Assembly: GCA_031556375.1 (NCBI GenBank)
Contig: JAVBTA010000021.1
Span: 1-9,555 of the forward strand
Reading direction: 5' to 3'
Origin: BNXB01 sp031556375
GTDB lineage: Bacteria > Bacteroidota > Bacteroidia > Bacteroidales > Azobacteroidaceae
DNA length: 9,555 bases
Under the pieces are notes generated by a model. It made no database searches. It was given only the letters and a program-made list of their open reading frames with translations, and was not told the origin of the DNA. Numbering within the stretch: the stretch's first letter is position 1; every line of letters starts with the position of its first letter. This document shows, one piece after another, positions 7,083 to 9,555 of this stretch. The position numbers and the translations under genes are program-made.

Positions 7083-7961
7083 CTATTTTTGAGAAATATT
7101 CAATATTTGTATTTGAAATATTTCTTCCAACCAAGGAATAAAATCTTGATTCCACATAGGAGCCTGACCATACCCTCTTTTCATATTAATTCCAAATCCA
7201 TGCCCGGGTTCATCATATAATTTATATTTATACGGAACTCCTTTCATAGATAATGCATGACTATAACATTCGCTATTACGATAATCTACGGTTTTATCTT
7301 TTTTACATTGAATCAAAAAGACAGGAGGCATATCCGAACGCACATTTAACTCCAAAGACATCATGCGCATTTCTTCCTTGGTATATTTATTTGAGAGTAA
7401 ATTCCGACGGGATTTTTTATGGGCAATGCTGTCATTCATAGATATAACCGGATAAATCATTGCTACAAATGCAGGACGAAGCGACACTTTCGGCTCAATA
7501 TTCAAATTTTTTAGGAAATTAATATCAAAGTAAGTAGAAGCAATGCCTGCCAAATGACCTCCAGCTGAAAAACCCATTACTCCTACTTTTTCCGGGGATA
7601 TTCCATATTCTGCACTATCTTCTTTTACCAATTGTATGGCACGTTGCAAATCCTGAATCATGGCAGGATGATGATTCCCATGCAATCCTACACGATAATG
7701 TAATACAAAAGCTGAGATTCCATTTTTATTCAACCATTTTGCAACCATTTCCCCTTCATCCTTAATACCAGTATAGAAATAACTTCCTCCAGGGCAAATA
7801 ATAACTGAAATTCCTGTGTTATTTACTTCGGTTTTATAAATACTTAATTTCGGACGCCTCATTTTACTTGTCCAAGGAGCATCCCATAACTTCATTGTTT
7901 GCGCGGTTAACTGCAACAATGAAACTGACAATATCCCCAAAAGCAATAAAGCTCTCTTCAT
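7083..7961 (-). CDS. Secreted alpha/beta hydrolase, BD-FAE/acetyl xylan esterase-like
   Basis: A serine hydrolase of about 292 residues. Numbered from an alternative ATG at 7970, the nucleophile elbow is GFSAGGH with Ser135, the oxyanion-hole segment is IICPGGSYF at 57-65, the likely acid is Asp225 in CKKDKTV, and the catalytic His is H257 in PGHGFG. The ATG at 7961 is preferred because it gives a standard signal peptide, MKRALLLLGILSVSLLQLTA, with probable cleavage after AQ; no lipobox Cys follows. The protein is expected in the periplasm or outside, cleaving ester-linked acetyl, feruloyl or acyl groups. It is the first gene of the four-gene cluster. Relatives often serve polysaccharide deacetylation, but no glycoside hydrolase or SusCD pair is nearby, so a lipid or envelope ester substrate is equally open. 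Confidence 0.85.
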   Translation of the reverse strand: MKRALLLLGILSVSLLQLTAQTMKLWDAPWTSKMRRPKLSIYKTEVNNTGISVIICPGGSYFYTGIKDEGEMVAKWLNKNGISAFVLHYRVGLHGNHHPAMIQDLQRAIQLVKEDSAEYGISPEKVGVMGFSAGGHLAGIASTYFDINFLKNLNIEPKVSLRPAFVAMIYPVISMNDSIAHKKSRRNLLSNKYTKEEMRMMSLELNVRSDMPPVFLIQCKKDKTVDYRNSECYSHALSMKGVPYKYKLYDEPGHGFGINMKRGYGQAPMWNQDFIPWLEEIFQIQILNISQK

Positions 7962-8062
7962 TTCACACAACTTCTAACATCTCACCATTTGACACTTCTA
8001 ACTACCGACTTAGCTATTTTTTGTATTTCCAACCGGCATAATTCTTCCACACTATTTCGACT
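7962..8062. other. Spacer before the hydrolase operon, no clear promoter
   Basis: Only a short gap separates the decayed secreted-protein gene from the hydrolase start. No TAnnTTTG box is seen on the minus strand, and no strong terminator either. The hydrolase operon may therefore use a divergent promoter or receive readthrough. Part of this stretch (8014-8062) is open in a frame giving EIVWKNYAGWKYKK, possibly the tail of the decayed gene. Confidence 0.4.
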
Positions 8063-8631
8063 TTATAGAGAAGTACTCCAACCTCTTTGAGAAAATATTT
8101 CTTTAGATTTATAAAATATTTTTCCTTCTCTAGTTTTTAGGATAAAAAAACATCGGTCACGACCTCTTTCATCAAAAAAAATTCAAGAATAAACTCAACC
8201 TCTTCCTCAATATCTACGACTTCCCATAATTCATAATTATTCGTCAGTTGCTCTCTCATATTAAACCGCCCTAAAACATTTTTGTAATTATCAGACGCTA
8301 TTGGGATGTAAACTTTTCCTCCTTTTTTCATCAAATTTAATGAATTATTTGCTGCTTGATGTCTCAATTTTTCAGTATTAACAGCATTAGCCTCACGATC
8401 CTATGAATAATAAGTAACTCCATTATCATACGTCTCCATAAAAGCAATCTCATTTGTTTTAAGAGAATATTCAAGGTTACGATCGCCTTCTTTATATGAA
8501 AGAACTGAATCCGAAAGGTATGTTATTTCAACCCTCATACTTTTTCCATTTGTCAATTTGAGATAATCATTTTGTCCATTGAAATTAAGAGCGTAAAAAA
8601 GCAATAAAACAGTAATACAGAAAATCTTCAT
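8063..8631 (-). pseudogene. Small secreted protein gene broken by an amber codon and a probable frameshift
   Basis: Begins with a clear signal peptide (MKIFCITVLLLFYALNFNGQ), then a short beta domain (DYLKLTNGKSMRVEITYLSD, SYKEGDRNLEY, EIAFMETYDNGVTYYS). This is a layout common in Bacteroidota secreted proteins of unknown function. TAG at 8401-8403 stops it after 76 codons. The same frame continues with protein-like sequence (DREANAVNTEKLRHQ, KGGKVYIPIASDNY, GRFNMREQL, DIEEEVEFILEFF) to TAA at 8137-8139. One frame over, across the A7 tract at 8144-8150, FFILKTREGKIFYKSKEIF reads on to TAA at 8063-8065. In the original frame after 8137 a 40-codon open stretch ends at 8014. The best reading is a single decayed gene; separate genes, programmed recoding or sequence error are alternatives. 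It starts 4 bases after the upstream gene's stop. Confidence 0.6.
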
Positions 8632-8635
8632 AATT

Positions 8636-9004
8636 TTAAAATAATTCTTTTATTTCTTTCTCCGAAAGCTGTCTATATTGAGGATAAACTAATTTTCCAT
8701 TCTCCTCAATAAAGATAACCTGAAAGTATTTTTCGTCGTAGAAAGACAACTTGGAATTTGTGTCCGGATTGCATTCCAAATAGATAATATTTGCTAATTG
8801 CAATTTTTTCTTTTCACAAATTTGCTTGAGTAGATTACAGCCAGCTGCTGTAACAGATGTTCCGGGATTGTCTTGATATAGTTCTGTTACAATGACTATT
8901 TGCTTGCCTTCTTTTTCTAAAATACGTAATCCACAAGCTGAAGATTGCCCCCATTGACCTTCAAAATCAAATATTTCGTCGTAATAATTTTCTGAAACTT
9001 TCAT
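8636..9004 (-). CDS. Conserved hypothetical protein, 122 residues
   Basis: A soluble protein with no signal peptide or membrane segment. It begins MKVSENYYDEIFDFEGQWGQ, followed by CGLRILEKEGKQIVIVTELY, DNPGTSVTAAGCN and LECNPDTNSKLSFYDEKYF. The pattern recalls a small uncharacterised family found sporadically in bacteria and mobile DNA; no function is assigned. The regular alternation of strands and the conserved-looking DNPGTSVT and SKLSFYDE segments suggest a compact alpha/beta fold. Its stop is 4 bases before the ATG of the decayed secreted-protein gene, so the two form a small operon. No promoter matching TAnnTTTG was found upstream. Coding potential is good; function unknown. Confidence 0.75.
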   Translation of the reverse strand: MKVSENYYDEIFDFEGQWGQSSACGLRILEKEGKQIVIVTELYQDNPGTSVTAAGCNLLKQICEKKKLQLANIIYLECNPDTNSKLSFYDEKYFQVIFIEENGKLVYPQYRQLSEKEIKELF

Positions 9005-9135
9005 ATTCTGAGTTTTTATTTTGTTCCAAGAATTAAATTTAAGTTTTTCTTATTTCCTTTTGAAACTTTGTGGTTTTATTTTACAACAAAGTAACACCAA
9101 GGGTTTTCACTAAGAAACTTGTTTAAAAATTATTG

Positions 9136-9155
9136 CCGTCTGCTTTAGCTGACGG
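9136..9155. repeat. REP-like hairpin 1
   Basis: CCGTCTGCT and AGCTGACGG pair around TT with one T-T mismatch. It is followed by ATTTTTG, so on the plus strand it could also stop transcription weakly. It is one arm of the symmetrical cluster. Confidence 0.7.
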
Positions 9156-9182
9156 ATTTTTGAGTTATGAACAACATTTTTG

Positions 9183-9224
9183 GGCTTTAGCCTAATTAAA
9201 AAAGTGAAATATTTGGCTAAAGCC
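9183..9224. repeat. REP-like hairpin 2, 10-bp perfect arms
   Basis: GGCTTTAGCC at 9183-9192 and GGCTAAAGCC at 9215-9224 are exact reverse complements separated by 22 AT-rich bases. It sits between the two shorter hairpins and shares their GCTTTAGC-like core. Confidence 0.75.
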
Positions 9225-9248
9225 GTTTAGTTTGGTTTATATTTTAGT

Positions 9249-9268
9249 CCGTTGCTTAAAAGCAACGG
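9249..9268. repeat. REP-like hairpin 3, perfect arms
   Basis: CCGTTGCTT and AAGCAACGG pair perfectly around AA. The bases just outside (GGCAAT) mirror the ATTGCC outside hairpin 1, showing that the outer hairpins are inverted copies. On the minus strand it lies about 100 bases past the stop of the right-edge gene and could protect or end that transcript. Confidence 0.75.
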
Positions 9269-9366
9269 CAATGACTTATGTTGTTTATAAATTTAAGTTA
9301 CTAAGTAGCACCAAGTTCTTTCTTTGTGTGCCTTTGTGAACATCCATTGAGCGCCTTTGTGGTTAA

Positions 9367-9555
9367 TTATTTTCCAATATTGCGAACAACATCTTTTCCA
9401 AAAGATTTATTTATCAATTTTCTATCACGAGGACGGTAAGTGCCATCTTCCATTTCTCTCATAACCACATTGGTAAACAAACGCATCATTTTTGATTCCT
9501 GCGATTCGTCGGCATAAAACGATGACCAAGCATAGTCGTATAATTCCTGTAGTTT
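9367..9555 (-). CDS. C-terminal end of a gene entering from the right edge
   Basis: Sixty-two codons and a TAA stop (9369-9367) are visible, open to the window edge. The peptide contains LQELYDYAWSSFYADESQE, then MMRLFTNVVMREMEDGTYRP, and ends DRKLINKSFGKDVVRNIGK. It is hydrophilic and largely helical with no membrane segment. The tail vaguely resembles the C-termini of B12-binding radical SAM proteins, but none of the diagnostic parts (CxxxCxxC, B12 motif) are in view, so no function is assigned. It is transcribed toward the REP-like cluster. Confidence 0.7.
   Translation of the reverse strand, partial: KLQELYDYAWSSFYADESQESKMMRLFTNVVMREMEDGTYRPRDRKLINKSFGKDVVRNIGK

Larger units (their letters stand above)
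9086..9315. repeat. Intergenic repeat cluster bounded by 16-base direct repeats
   Basis: ACAAAGTAACACCAAG at 9086-9101 and ACTAAGTAGCACCAAG at 9300-9315 match at 14 of 16 positions and enclose three hairpins. The inner part is roughly symmetrical: ATTGCCGT (9132-9139) and AACAACAT (9170-9177) on the left recur inverted as ACGGCAAT and ATGTTGTT (9279-9286) on the right. CTTTGTG-rich stretches continue to 9366 (CTTTGTG, CCTTTGTGAA, CCTTTGTGG), a pattern familiar from intergenic DNA of Bacteroidota. The 9005-9366 interval holds no gene. Confidence 0.75.

Noticed and set aside
7083..7970. Polysaccharide utilization locus
   Set aside because: The esterase type fits, but there is no SusC/SusD pair, glycoside hydrolase or sensor nearby.

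Overview
The window looks like AT-rich chromosomal DNA from a Bacteroidota (Bacteroidales-type) bacterium. Pointers are a DUF5686 outer-membrane protein with an N-terminal carboxypeptidase-regulatory-like domain, no recognisable Shine-Dalgarno sequences, IS and group II intron remnants of types familiar from gut Bacteroidales, and intergenic REP-like hairpins and CTTTGTG-rich repeats. All intact genes lie on the minus strand. The genus cannot be fixed from the sequence alone.

Left part (1-2029): a graveyard of mobile DNA. Reading on the minus strand from 1623 there is the first 55 codons of an IS1634-like transposase, interrupted exactly at a codon boundary by the 5' end of a group II intron (1458). 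The intron's 5' RNA part (1458-1041) is followed by its reverse transcriptase/maturase gene (from 1040). That gene has an internal deletion that removes the PQGG region, resumes just before the YADD active site, and is then cut off near 315-322. There it abuts a plus-strand, twice frameshifted fragment of an IS5-group transposase (1 to about 318). No intron 3' half (domains V/VI) is present. Upstream of the IS1634 start lie a possible Bacteroides-type -7 box, an 18-bp hairpin and a 104-bp tandem duplication.

Centre (2030-7970): a compact four-gene minus-strand operon. In transcription order it encodes a secreted alpha/beta hydrolase (BD-FAE/acetyl-xylan-esterase type), a PaaK-like adenylate-forming CoA ligase, a PlsC-superfamily acyltransferase with an HX5D motif, and a large DUF5686 outer-membrane protein. 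The last three overlap or are separated by about 26 bases. An attractive but unproven reading is an envelope-modification module: the ligase activates an aromatic or fatty acid, the acyltransferase transfers it to a lipid or other acceptor, and the DUF5686 barrel and secreted esterase act at the outer membrane or periplasm.

Right part (8014-9555): a broken gene for a small secreted protein (in-frame amber stop at 8401-8403, probable frameshift in an A7 tract at 8144-8150). It is preceded, 4 bases away, by an intact 122-residue hypothetical gene. Next comes a palindromic REP-like cluster of three hairpins flanked by 16-base direct repeats, and finally the last 62 codons of a gene entering from the right edge.
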